This document shows, piece by piece, positions 28,302-36,638 of a stretch of 64,000 nt of DNA. Source of the DNA: Subtercola sp. (GTDB lineage: Bacteria > Actinomycetota > Actinomycetes > Actinomycetales > Microbacteriaceae). Where the stretch lies: positions 101,100-165,099 of the forward strand of contig JAODBC010000093.1 in NCBI GenBank assembly GCA_025463765.1, in the 5' to 3' direction. How positions within the stretch are numbered: the stretch's first letter is position 1; each line of letters starts with the position of its first letter. The translations under genes and the position numbers were made by a program. The notes beneath the pieces are model-generated. The model did not search any database. It was given only the letters and a program-made list of their open reading frames with translations, and had not been told where the DNA came from.

Positions 28302-29833
28302 TGCATTCCCAAGTACTCTTCGCCGATTCCGATGCAGACGTTCTTCACCTGGGTGTAGCTCGCGAGCCCTTCGATGCCCTTCTCCCGCCCCCACCCGCTC
28401 TTCTTGAAGCCGCCGAACGGAATTTCTATTCCGGTGCCGACGTTGTAGGTGTTCACGTTGACCTGGCCCGAACGGATTCGGGAGGCCATAGCGAGTCCTG
28501 CGTCGATGTTGGTCGTCCAGACGTAGGCGGAAAGTCCGTACTGCGTGTCGTTGGCGATGGCGGCCGCCTCGTCGATGGTGTCGAACGGGATGACTGTGAG
28601 CACCGGGCCGAAGACCTCGGTCTGCGCGATCGTCGCGGAGTTGCTCGCAACCCGCAGAATGGTCGGTTCGAAGAAGTACCCGTCGCCGTCGAGGTCGGGC
28701 CGTGACCCGCCGCTCAGCAACTCGGCACCTTCTGACACCGCCGCATCGACGAACGACTCGACCTTGTCCCTCTGGCGCGCCGAGATCAGCGGACCGAGGT
28801 CGACACCGTCAATGCCTCGCCCGATGGAGAGTTTCTTCGTGCGTTCGATCAGCACTTCGAGAATTCGGTCACCACCCGGCCCGCGCTGAAGCAACAGGCG
28901 AGTACCGGCGCTGCAGGTCTGGCCGGCGTTGGAGAAGATCGAGCCCATGATTCCATTGACGGCACGATCGACGTCGGCATCGCCGAAGACGACGCTCGGC
29001 GACTTTCCGCCCAGTTCTAGAACGGCGGGAACCACGTTCGCGGCAGCAGCCTGAGCCACCGACACGCCCGTCGGCACCGATCCGGTGAACGTCACCTGGT
29101 CGATGCCGGGATGCCCGGCAAGGGCTGCGCCCGCAGCCGGCCCACCGGGCACCACGTTCAGGACCCCGGCAGGCAGTCCGGCACGCAGAGCGAGTGCGGC
29201 AACGGCCAGCGGGGAGAGTGGAGACTCCGGCGACGGTTTGAGCACGACCGTACATCCGACGGCTAGGGCCGGAGCGCCGCCGCGCCCCGTGTTCTGCATC
29301 GGATAGTTAAACGGGATGATCTGTCCCGACACCCCGATCGGCTCTTTGACCGTGTAATCCAGAAGGTGAGGTGCCACCGGAATCGTGGTGCCGACCAGCT
29401 TGTCGGCGATGCCGCCGTAGAACTCGAAGTATCGGGCGCAGGTCTCCACATCGGCGTAACCCTGGGCGAGCGGCTTACCCACATCGAGCGATTCGAGCCG
29501 AGCGAGAGCATCAGCGTTTGCGCGCAATTCAGTTGCAATCGCGACGAGGATGCGGCCGCGCTCGGCGGCGCGCATTCGGGGCCAGGGGCCATGCTGGAAC
29601 GCTTCGCGCGCAGCCGCAACGGCCCGGTCGACATCGGCGCTGTCGGCAAGTGCCACGGTAGCCAGCGGATGATCGGTCGAAGGATCGCGCGAGACGAAAG
29701 TCTCGCCCGATAACGCTGGCACCGATTCGCCCGCGATGAACAGGTTCTGCACCTCTGACAGATCGAGGAAAACGTCAATCTGCTGGTCTGCTGACAGGGG
29801 AAGGTTCGCCACAGGCGACTCGATCGCGCTCAC
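28298..29833 (-). CDS. Aldehyde dehydrogenase, betaine-aldehyde type
   Basis: The 511-residue protein begins with GTG at 29833, overlapping the upstream stop. The catalytic residues are present: Asn in PFNYP, E273 in LELGGKSP, and C307 in NAGQTCSAG. NAGQTCSAG is the context seen in betaine-aldehyde and related broad-range dehydrogenases. It has about 25 extra N-terminal residues compared with most family members. It oxidises an aldehyde to the acid with NAD(P). The amine oxidase that opens the chain would release an aldehyde, so this is a logical next step. Confidence 0.9.
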   Translation of the reverse strand: MSAIESPVANLPLSADQQIDVFLDLSEVQNLFIAGESVPALSGETFVSRDPSTDHPLATVALADSADVDRAVAAAREAFQHGPWPRMRAAERGRILVAIATELRANADALARLESLDVGKPLAQGYADVETCARYFEFYGGIADKLVGTTIPVAPHLLDYTVKEPIGVSGQIIPFNYPMQNTGRGGAPALAVGCTVVLKPSPESPLSPLAVAALALRAGLPAGVLNVVPGGPAAGAALAGHPGIDQVTFTGSVPTGVSVAQAAAANVVPAVLELGGKSPSVVFGDADVDRAVNGIMGSIFSNAGQTCSAGTRLLLQRGPGGDRILEVLIERTKKLSIGRGIDGVDLGPLISARQRDKVESFVDAAVSEGAELLSGGSRPDLDGDGYFFEPTILRVASNSATIAQTEVFGPVLTVIPFDTIDEAAAIANDTQYGLSAYVWTTNIDAGLAMASRIRSGQVNVNTYNVGTGIEIPFGGFKKSGWGREKGIEGLASYTQVKNVCIGIGEEYLGMQ

Positions 29834-30843
29834 GGGTTGATCTTATTCTCGACGGGTCCGAAGATTATGGTCTCTTCGCCCGGATGGATCGTGCGCAGCC
29901 GGCGTACCCAGATGACCACACCGTCTTCCGGCGCCAGAATAGTTTCGAGAACGTCGCCATAGTGGTTGATGATGACGGCGAGCTCGTCGCCCTTCTTGGC
30001 GCGGTCTCCGGGCTGGCACTTGTCGACGTAAAAACCGCCGACGTTCGCCCGGGCGAACGTCGCATTGACGGCGTCGTATTCGTCGAGCTGAATCGCCTCA
30101 CCATCGATCATGTTGAGGGTGCGCATGATATTGACGAGACTGGCGAGGTGCAGTTGCACGGTCTTGTCACTGTAGGTTCCTCCTCCGACTTCAAGGGTGA
30201 CGGCGGGCTTGCCCGCGGCCAGTGCGGATGCTCGGGCCGTTCCGCCCCAGGCCCCACCCTTCCAGATCACCTTGTGCCCCGCGGCGAGACCGAGGTCGGT
30301 GGCGATGTCTTCGTACCCTCGCTGCACGATGGCCAGCGGCGTGATCTCACCGAACTGTCCGCCCGTGTGCAGGTCGACGAGAATGTCGATCGCGGGAATG
30401 ATGCGATTCACATGAGCGTCTGCAAGGCGAAGCGAATAGGAGCCTTCAGGAGTGCCGGGGAAGATGCGGTTGAGATTAGCGTGGTCGATGTGGCTCTCCC
30501 GCGCTGCAGCATTGAAGGCGGGAGTGTTCAGGCAGGGGATGGCTACGAGTGTTCCGCGCAGGGTCGCCGGGTCGATTGTCTCCAGCAACAGACGCAGCGC
30601 CTGCTGGCCGTCGTACTCGTCGCCATGGATGCCCGCCTGAATGGCGAGCACAGGGCCGGTGAAGGCACCGTTCACGATGATGACCGGAATGCCGAGTAGT
30701 TCACCGCTAGCGTCTTCAGAGATCTTGATGACGTCGCGCTTTCGGGTGCCGGGATCTGTCGAGATGCCGTCGATGACGTAGGTTGTGGTGTTCGGCTCGC
30801 CCGTCGCGACGGGGAGCTGAGTGGTTGTAGGCATGGTGCTCAT
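29830..30843 (-). CDS. Succinylglutamate desuccinylase / aspartoacylase family zinc hydrolase
   Basis: The ATG at 30843 gives 337 residues. A GTG at 30885 that overlaps the amine-oxidase stop would add 14 residues and is a real alternative, since all other junctions in this chain are coupled that way. The zinc site is visible as GIHGDEYDG (His and Glu) and the later His in DLHTGG, with TLEVGGG supplying the catalytic Glu. The C-terminal beta domain follows. Family members remove acyl groups from amino acids (AstE, AspA) or deacetylate N-acetyl-diaminobutyrate (DoeB of ectoine degradation). Here it probably cleaves an N-acyl intermediate; the acyl group is unknown. Confidence 0.86.
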   Translation of the reverse strand: MSTMPTTTQLPVATGEPNTTTYVIDGISTDPGTRKRDVIKISEDASGELLGIPVIIVNGAFTGPVLAIQAGIHGDEYDGQQALRLLLETIDPATLRGTLVAIPCLNTPAFNAAARESHIDHANLNRIFPGTPEGSYSLRLADAHVNRIIPAIDILVDLHTGGQFGEITPLAIVQRGYEDIATDLGLAAGHKVIWKGGAWGGTARASALAAGKPAVTLEVGGGTYSDKTVQLHLASLVNIMRTLNMIDGEAIQLDEYDAVNATFARANVGGFYVDKCQPGDRAKKGDELAVIINHYGDVLETILAPEDGVVIWVRRLRTIHPGEETIIFGPVENKINP

Positions 30844-30881
30844 TTTCTCTGGGTGGTGGATGGAGACAGTAATCTGGGCGA

Positions 30882-32003
30882 TCACGCAGGCACGGCCTCA
30901 CCCCGCTGCAGAAATTCGATGGGCAGAGTCGACCTGCCGGTCATCACGAGCTGAGCGCCGATCTCACCGAAGGCAGAGGCGAGCTTGAAGCCGTGACCGG
31001 AGAAGCCGGCCATGACCGTGATACCGCGCCCACCCGGCTGGCTGCGGATGATGGGACGGGTGTCTTCGACGTAGCCCTCGACGTACGGAGTAACCCGAAC
31101 TGCGTCGGGCAGCAGCCCGGGCACATACGTCTCGATCATCTCGGTGAACGGCGCGAGTTCCTCGAGCCGGATGTCGCGGTCGATGGTGTCTGGATCGTTG
31201 ATAACCTGATGGTCGACGACTGAGAGACCGATCTTGACGGTGACCCCGTCGGGGGAGGGAACGGCGTAGAAGTGCCGGGGCCCGGTGCGGATGAACGTCG
31301 GCTCCCACGAGAGCGCCGGATCCCGCCGGGCATACCACGCCGAGATCGGCCGCCTGACGGTGATCAGCTCTTCGAACTCGGGCATCAGACGGTTGATCCA
31401 CGGGCCGGCCGTGACGATGACGCGATCGAATGCCTCGACCCCCCGTGACGATTGAACGACGACACCATCGGCGACCTCGCGCACATCGACCACCCGAGTG
31501 GCCTTATGAACCGTCGCACCCAGCGAGACAGCAAGAAGGGTCGTCGCGAGAATGGTGAGTTCCGGTCGGAGGAAGCCGGCTCGCCGATCGAAAATTGCAA
31601 CGTCGCCGTCGACGCCGCGAAACTGCGGATACCGATCGGTGAGCGTGCGTGCGTCCATCAGTTCGTGGTCGAGCCCATGCTCGGCAATCGAGGCGAGCGC
31701 GGTCGCCATCTGGCCGTGATCTGACGGGCCCATCAGGATGCAGCCGGTGAGGGAGCGTAATTCCCGCCCGGTGGCTGCGCTCAACTCGTCCCACAGAGCG
31801 TCGGCGCGGGTCAAGATGGGCACCCATCGTGAATCCTCGAAGTGAGCGCTTCGGAAGATCCGGGTGTCGCCTGCTCCGGCGCCACGGTCGTGGCCTGGGG
31901 TGTAGCTCTCGAATCCGACGACGTCTGCGCCGGCTTTCGCCAGCTGATAAAGAACCTGAGAACCCATTGATCCGATTCCGATGACGGCGATGCGTGGCTT
32001 CAC
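30882..32003 (-). CDS. FAD-dependent amine oxidase, monomeric sarcosine oxidase / MTOX family, copy 2
   Basis: The 373-residue protein begins with GTG at 32003, six bases after AAGGA. It has the FAD motif GIGSMG near residues 10-15 and the family C-terminus GFSGHGFKLAS. As in copy 1, the covalent-flavin cysteine is absent and YVEGYVEDTRP (from residue 307) takes its place. It should oxidise a secondary amine, releasing an aldehyde and H2O2. It opens the five-gene chain down to 26149, in which each junction overlaps, and is divergent from the aminotransferase. Two related oxidases at opposite sides of the locus suggest two successive N-dealkylations or two substrates. Confidence 0.87.
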   Translation of the reverse strand: MKPRIAVIGIGSMGSQVLYQLAKAGADVVGFESYTPGHDRGAGAGDTRIFRSAHFEDSRWVPILTRADALWDELSAATGRELRSLTGCILMGPSDHGQMATALASIAEHGLDHELMDARTLTDRYPQFRGVDGDVAIFDRRAGFLRPELTILATTLLAVSLGATVHKATRVVDVREVADGVVVQSSRGVEAFDRVIVTAGPWINRLMPEFEELITVRRPISAWYARRDPALSWEPTFIRTGPRHFYAVPSPDGVTVKIGLSVVDHQVINDPDTIDRDIRLEELAPFTEMIETYVPGLLPDAVRVTPYVEGYVEDTRPIIRSQPGGRGITVMAGFSGHGFKLASAFGEIGAQLVMTGRSTLPIEFLQRGEAVPA

Positions 32004-32071
32004 GAGATTCCTTCACTAGATGGGTCGTATCACTATGCGGGTTTACAGTGCTGCTAAGTAGCACGATAATT

Positions 32072-32080
32072 GATCTTACC
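32072..32080 (-). promoter_or_regulatory. GGTAAGATC element upstream of amine oxidase copy 2
   Basis: On the minus strand GGTAAGATC is followed by AATTAT, a plausible -10, about 69 bases from the start codon. It repeats the element at 18965-18973. See there for the caution about chance. Confidence 0.25.
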
Positions 32081-32158
32081 GTCGTGTCACAAGTTCACAT
32101 TTCGGCTGTATTAACTTCCGCGCATGCCGCTCGGCCCACTCATCAGGCAGGAAAACTC

Positions 32159-33427
32159 ATGGTCTACATGACCCAAGCCATCGTTCCGGCTACTCCCTTC
32201 ACCGCCGCACGCGGCCGGGGGAGTTACCTGTACGACGAAGACGGGCGCGCCTTCCTCGATTTCACTTCTGGCATCGGTGTGACTGCGACAGGGCACTGTC
32301 ATCCCCGCGTCGTCGCCGCTGCACAGGAGCAGACCGCAGAACTCATTCACGGCCAGTACGGCATTGTTCGGCATCGCCCGCTCGCCGCGCTGCTCGACCG
32401 GTTGGGTTCGGTGCTGCCACCCGACCTCGACGCGGTGTTCTTCGCCAACTCGGGCGCGGAGGCAGTCGAGGCGGCGATTCGCGTCTGCCGCAACTACACG
32501 CACCGCGACACGGTCATCGTGTTCCAGGGCTCTTTTCATGGTCGGACGATCGGCGCGTCTGCTCTCACCACGTCCGGAGCTCGATTTCGCCGCTCGGCAT
32601 CGGGACCGCTGCCCGGTGGCGTGGTGGTGGCGCCGTTTCCGGCCGCGCTCAGATACGGCTGGACGCAGAGCCGCGCCGACGAATTCGCCCTGCAGGAATT
32701 CGACCATCTGCTCGCGACGATCGTGCATCCGCTCGATGTCGCTGCCATTCTCATCGAGCCGGTGCAGGGAGAGGCGGGCTACCTGGTCGCCTCGGACGCG
32801 TTCCTGAAGGGGCTCAGCGAGCGAGCCGTCCGGCACGGCATGATGCTCGTCGTCGACGAAGTGCAGGCCGGTGTGGGGCGCACGGGGCGGTTCTGGTCGC
32901 ATGAACATTCGGGTATTGCGCCCGATGTGCTCGTCTTCGCGAAGGGAATCGCAAGCGGCTTCCCCCTGTCAGGGTTCGCTGCTCGAGGCGAGATCATGCA
33001 AGCAGCACTGCCTGGCTCGCAGGGAGGCACTTTCTCGGCGAACGCCGTCGCCTGCGCCGCGGCCGTTGCGACACTCGACGTGATCAAAGACGAACAGCTC
33101 GTCGAGAACGCAGCCGCCATGGGCGATCTGCTCGCCGCCGGTCTTCGGGCGACCGCCGACCGGCATCCGGCGATCAAGGAGATTCGCGGCAGAGGTCTGA
33201 TGCAAGCAGCAGAGTTTCTCGACGAACAGGGTCAACCAATGCCCGACCGGGTCGCCGCAATTGTTGCCGAATGCCTCGCCCGCGGACTCATCGTGCTCAC
33301 GTGCGGGCCCTACGGCACGACAATACGGCTGGTGCCCGCCCTCACGCTCGCAGCGGTGGAAATCGCCGAAGCGCTGCAGATCTGGAACGCCGCCGTTGAC
33401 ACGATACTTAACTCGCGAGACCAGTGA
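32159..33427 (+). CDS. Class III pyridoxal-phosphate aminotransferase (4-aminobutyrate aminotransferase-like)
   Basis: The ATG at 32159 follows a CAGGA site and gives 422 residues, the usual length. PLP contacts are seen: ANSGAEAVEAA near residues 96-106, D223 in VVDEVQAGVGRTG, and the Schiff-base lysine K262 in FAKGIASGFPLSG. The group moves an omega-amino group to 2-oxoglutarate or pyruvate (GABA, ornithine, diaminobutyrate and others). It is divergent from the amine-oxidase chain, sharing a 155-base spacer. Transamination of a diamine or omega-amino acid freed by that pathway is inferred. Confidence 0.9.
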   Translation: MVYMTQAIVPATPFTAARGRGSYLYDEDGRAFLDFTSGIGVTATGHCHPRVVAAAQEQTAELIHGQYGIVRHRPLAALLDRLGSVLPPDLDAVFFANSGAEAVEAAIRVCRNYTHRDTVIVFQGSFHGRTIGASALTTSGARFRRSASGPLPGGVVVAPFPAALRYGWTQSRADEFALQEFDHLLATIVHPLDVAAILIEPVQGEAGYLVASDAFLKGLSERAVRHGMMLVVDEVQAGVGRTGRFWSHEHSGIAPDVLVFAKGIASGFPLSGFAARGEIMQAALPGSQGGTFSANAVACAAAVATLDVIKDEQLVENAAAMGDLLAAGLRATADRHPAIKEIRGRGLMQAAEFLDEQGQPMPDRVAAIVAECLARGLIVLTCGPYGTTIRLVPALTLAAVEIAEALQIWNAAVDTILNSRDQ

Positions 33428-34632
33428 GATTCGGGGGCTGACGCCTGACGCCGGAATGCCGGAATGCCGGAATGCCGGAATGCCGAGCGTGGACGCGGCT
33501 GACGCGCCCGTTCGCCCGTGACTTATCGCGGCGAGGTGTGCTCGAATTTCGCGCTCACGTTCAGAGGAATGACGTTAATCGAACAAAGGCCCATTCGTAA
33601 CCTAGATGTCCTCAATAGCAAGAGAGGGCTATGGCGCTGATTATTGAGGCGAAATCATTGTTGGAATCCTCTTAGCTCCAAGCTCCTCGCAGGAAAATAT
33701 CGAACGGTTTGGCTGCCCCGTCGCCGACGGCCATGCCAACAAACGTGACGCTACGCAGTTCATCGACCCGATGACACTTGCCCGCGCGCACCGCGCGATC
33801 CGGGGCGGAGCGTTTGCACCGGATACTTGTTCGCGAGCAGATCCTTCCGCGCCTGGGGATGGAGACGGGCTAGGCATAGCGACGTTACTTCGTTGACGGC
33901 CAACATTCGCCCTCCTATCTAGGCGGCGGCGCGGGCATCCTGGATGTCGTCCAAGAGACTGCGCAGCGTCCTGGTCCTCAGAACGGGCTTCGTATCAGCA
34001 CGATATTTAAACCCACGACATCCCGGAGCTCAAGAGCACGCTGCAAACGGTCGGTTTCGATCTTGCCTCGCCACGCCGAAGGTGTCGCAAGTAACCGGGA
34101 TGGCTCCGCTGCACGAGAGTGCAGGTAGTGGCCGCGGTAGTCGGTAACCGGTCCTAAGAGTGAGTTGGCACAGTGGTCGAGCCGGCAACCCAGCCGGGAT
34201 CGAACCCCGCTATGACCGAGCAGGTCACGCGCTCGTTTCCCGCCGATCACGGCGATCCTTGTGGCCCACTGACAACGCATCCGTACGATAACGAGCGCTG
34301 GAGCAATCGTCGCGCCACCGAGGATGATTAGTACTCCTGCAGCACTGAGGAGGCCCCCGAAAGTTCCGACCACGTTCTGAAAGCCCATGGACTAAGACAC
34401 AACGTAGCTAGCTCCGCCCGCAACCATCACGAATCCTGGCTCAAGTCGGACTACCTGATGATCATCGCAACCGTTTTCGGGATACTAGCTTGAGGTGGAG
34501 CCGCCACGAGAATATGCCGCACGAAAGCTTCCTATCGAGAGTCTCGATCCGAATGGCGCAGCATGCGATTTGCGCCGACGTGACACTCGCTCCCACTAGA
34601 GCCCGATGAGGAAGCCTGCCGGCAACAGGTAG
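33428..34632. other. Gene-poor, probably decayed stretch
   Basis: No intact gene is supported in these 1,205 bases. A minus-strand piece read from 34388 begins MGFQNVVGTFGG and continues LLSAAGVLIILGG, then ATIAPALVIV. It resembles a membrane segment of a major-facilitator transporter but soon becomes non-coding in character. A plus-strand piece near 33690-33830 (HANKRDATQFIDPMTLARAH) also looks protein-like but has stops close by. The lower GC content near 33590-33720 and 34440-34620 differs from the flanks. Confidence 0.4.
33451..33482. repeat. Four tandem copies of CCGGAATG
   Basis: The octamer CCGGAATG repeats four times without change directly behind the aminotransferase gene (stop at 33427), followed by a partial CCG. 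An exact 8-bp unit is prone to slippage, so copy number may vary between strains. Confidence 0.85.
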
Positions 34633-35448
34633 CTATTTCACCGTCGCCAAGGCAGTTCTTATCTGCCGTGAGGTGTGCACGATCGAGCGATCACTTCTGT
34701 GCCTGATCGTGCTGAGGCAGACCGGAATTCCCGCGGACGAGTAGTGGATCATTTCCCGAAGCAGTATGGGAGTGCCCTCCGGCACGTCGAGGCTCAACGC
34801 CGTCGTTCGATCTGCGCTGATCGCCTCGAACGTCGAGTCGACTTGGGCGACGGATATTCCCAGGCTCTCTAGTTTCACGAGCAGGTGAATCCCGTGCACC
34901 TGGCTGCCATCTCCGTGCAAGATCTCGACTGGAGTGTAAATTGATCGCAGACCGACCGGCTCTCCGTCGACTGTGATCACCGATTCATCGACTCTGACCC
35001 GGTCGGTGTCGATGAGGCCGAGTTTGGCTCCAATCACGAGGTCGGCCAGATAAACCTGCCGCGATTTGGGAACCTCTTTGATACGGTCGCTGATTTCCGT
35101 GCCGAAACGATCGAAGCTGAGCACGTCATTCGCTGTCACGTGCACGGTCGACTGAATGGGCGAGGTACCACGCCGCGGAGAGCGACTTACGACACCTTCA
35201 GCCGTCAGCATTCCAAGCGCCTCGCGTACCGAAGCTCTCGTTACGTTGAGAGAGCGCATCAGCACGTCTTCTGAAATGACAGATTCAGGCAGGTACGTTC
35301 CGTTTCGGATGCCAGATCGAATGGCGTCGTAAACGCGACTGGTCGAGCTGACCCGTTTGGGCCGATGTGCGGGGCGAGGCTGGCCGCGAGAGAATCGAGG
35401 CGAATTCCACTGGGTCGGGCCGCGCAGTTCAGGTTCGCCTTGGCTCAT
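34633..35448 (-). CDS. GntR-family transcriptional regulator with UTRA domain (HutC subfamily)
   Basis: From the ATG at 35448 the protein has 271 residues. The N-terminal winged helix (VYDAIRSGIRNGTYLPES, ISEDVLMRSLNVTRASVREALGMLTAEGVV) lies at about 39-86. The rest is a UTRA-type effector domain, ending LREMIHYSSAGIPVCLSTIRHR. Such proteins repress catabolic or uptake operons until a small ligand binds. It is divergent from the hydrolase-monooxygenase operon at 35689, the likely target. A longer frame to 35589 has an N-terminus unlike the family. Confidence 0.87.
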   Translation of the reverse strand: MSQGEPELRGPTQWNSPRFSRGQPRPAHRPKRVSSTSRVYDAIRSGIRNGTYLPESVISEDVLMRSLNVTRASVREALGMLTAEGVVSRSPRRGTSPIQSTVHVTANDVLSFDRFGTEISDRIKEVPKSRQVYLADLVIGAKLGLIDTDRVRVDESVITVDGEPVGLRSIYTPVEILHGDGSQVHGIHLLVKLESLGISVAQVDSTFEAISADRTTALSLDVPEGTPILLREMIHYSSAGIPVCLSTIRHRSDRSIVHTSRQIRTALATVK

Positions 35449-35475
35449 TCTTATCCGCCAATCGAGGATTTTTAG

Positions 35476-35491
35476 TGGGTGAGCACACCCA
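35476..35491. promoter_or_regulatory. Inverted repeat TGGGTG-N4-CACCCA
   Basis: The repeat lies 28 bases upstream of the GntR-gene start, in the spacer between divergent genes. It is a candidate autoregulatory operator. The support is symmetry and position only. Confidence 0.3.
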
Positions 35492-35688
35492 ATTATACCG
35501 GGCTGAGGAATGGCGCAATCCCGTCGCCGACAGCCCCAAAACGGCTTGTCTGAGCCGATCTGCACGTCTCTTTTTGGCGCAACAAGCACTTAACGCTTTC
35601 GTGCCCAGACCGAAACTTTCGCCGCAGAGTATTGATATCGATCCACTAATGGGCTGCCTTGTGACGCCCCGAAGAGAAAGCCGCTTAC

Positions 35689-36585
35689 ATGCCTACAGAG
35701 TTGTCGACAGTGAGTCCTGTCGAAGTCGAGTTCACCATTGACGGGCCGTCAGATGGATACCCTGTCTTACTGCTCGGCCCCCTCGGGCTCGACTGGAAAC
35801 TGTGGAACGAGCAAGTGTCAGCGCTGTCTCCGAAGTTTCGTACCATCCGTTACAACCACCGCGGTCTCGGTGGCACTCCGTCGACCGGTCTCATCGATGG
35901 AAGCCTGTCTGTTGCCGACCTCGCAGCTGACGCCCTCGCTCTTCTCGACATGCTCGGCATTCAGAAGGCCCACTTCGTCGGAATCTCGCTGGGTGCTCTG
36001 ACGGCGATGTGGATCGCCGCGACTCACCCAGAACGGGTAGACCGCATCGTCACGATGAGCGCTGTTCCCCGGGCGAACCAAGACACCCCCACGATGCTGC
36101 AGATCATCTCGAACGCCCTCCATGCCTACGAGAACTACTATGAGTTCGGCACGCCGCTGGGCTGGAACGAGCACGCCGAGATCGCCCGCGAAGACGGCAT
36201 GGAGGTCGCGACGGCCGCCATGATGAAGATGCTGTTCACAGCCGAGATCGAAGCAAATTATCCGGCCGAGACTCAGGATGTTCGTGCTCAGCTCCTGGCT
36301 TTCGACCCCGCGCTTTATGCAGCGCTCTGCGAGACCATCGGCCGTGTCGACATCACGCCGAAGCTGCGGCGCATCACCGCACCGCTCGCCATTCTCGCTT
36401 GCGAAGACGACTGGAGCACGCCGCCCGGCACCTCGCGCCAAATCACTCTGGCTGTGAACGACTCGATCCGCATCATCATTCCGAAGGCCGGCCACCTTGG
36501 AACCTATCCAGACCCATGGCTTGTCGCCGGAAAGGTTCTCGGCCACCTGTCTGGCACGCTGACAGACAAGGCCAACATCAGCTGA
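35689..36585 (+). CDS. Alpha/beta hydrolase (3-oxoadipate enol-lactonase-like)
   Basis: The 298-residue protein has the nucleophile elbow GISLGA near residues 101-106, an early GPLGLDWKLWNEQ oxyanion segment, and the catalytic His in PKAGHLG. The Asp is in ACEDDWSTP. The layout resembles PcaD-type enol-lactonases and other small esterases. It is 53 bases ahead of a luciferase-like monooxygenase, with which it should be co-transcribed. A monooxygenase-hydrolase pair of this kind often oxidises and then opens a ring or cleaves an ester; the substrate is unknown. Confidence 0.87.
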   Translation: MPTELSTVSPVEVEFTIDGPSDGYPVLLLGPLGLDWKLWNEQVSALSPKFRTIRYNHRGLGGTPSTGLIDGSLSVADLAADALALLDMLGIQKAHFVGISLGALTAMWIAATHPERVDRIVTMSAVPRANQDTPTMLQIISNALHAYENYYEFGTPLGWNEHAEIAREDGMEVATAAMMKMLFTAEIEANYPAETQDVRAQLLAFDPALYAALCETIGRVDITPKLRRITAPLAILACEDDWSTPPGTSRQITLAVNDSIRIIIPKAGHLGTYPDPWLVAGKVLGHLSGTLTDKANIS

Positions 36586-36638
36586 GCCGTACCGCCATCG
36601 TCACCACCACCACTAACCCGATTGCTGAGGAGTAACCC

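Noticed and set aside
33451..33482. Short tandem repeat as a CRISPR or origin iteron
   Set aside because: The 8-bp units have no spacers, no cas genes or replication genes are near, and the unit is too short for iterons.
33641..33877. Frames in the gap between the aminotransferase and GntR genes
   Set aside because: Short, interrupted by stops and without family motifs; treated as decayed DNA, not genes.
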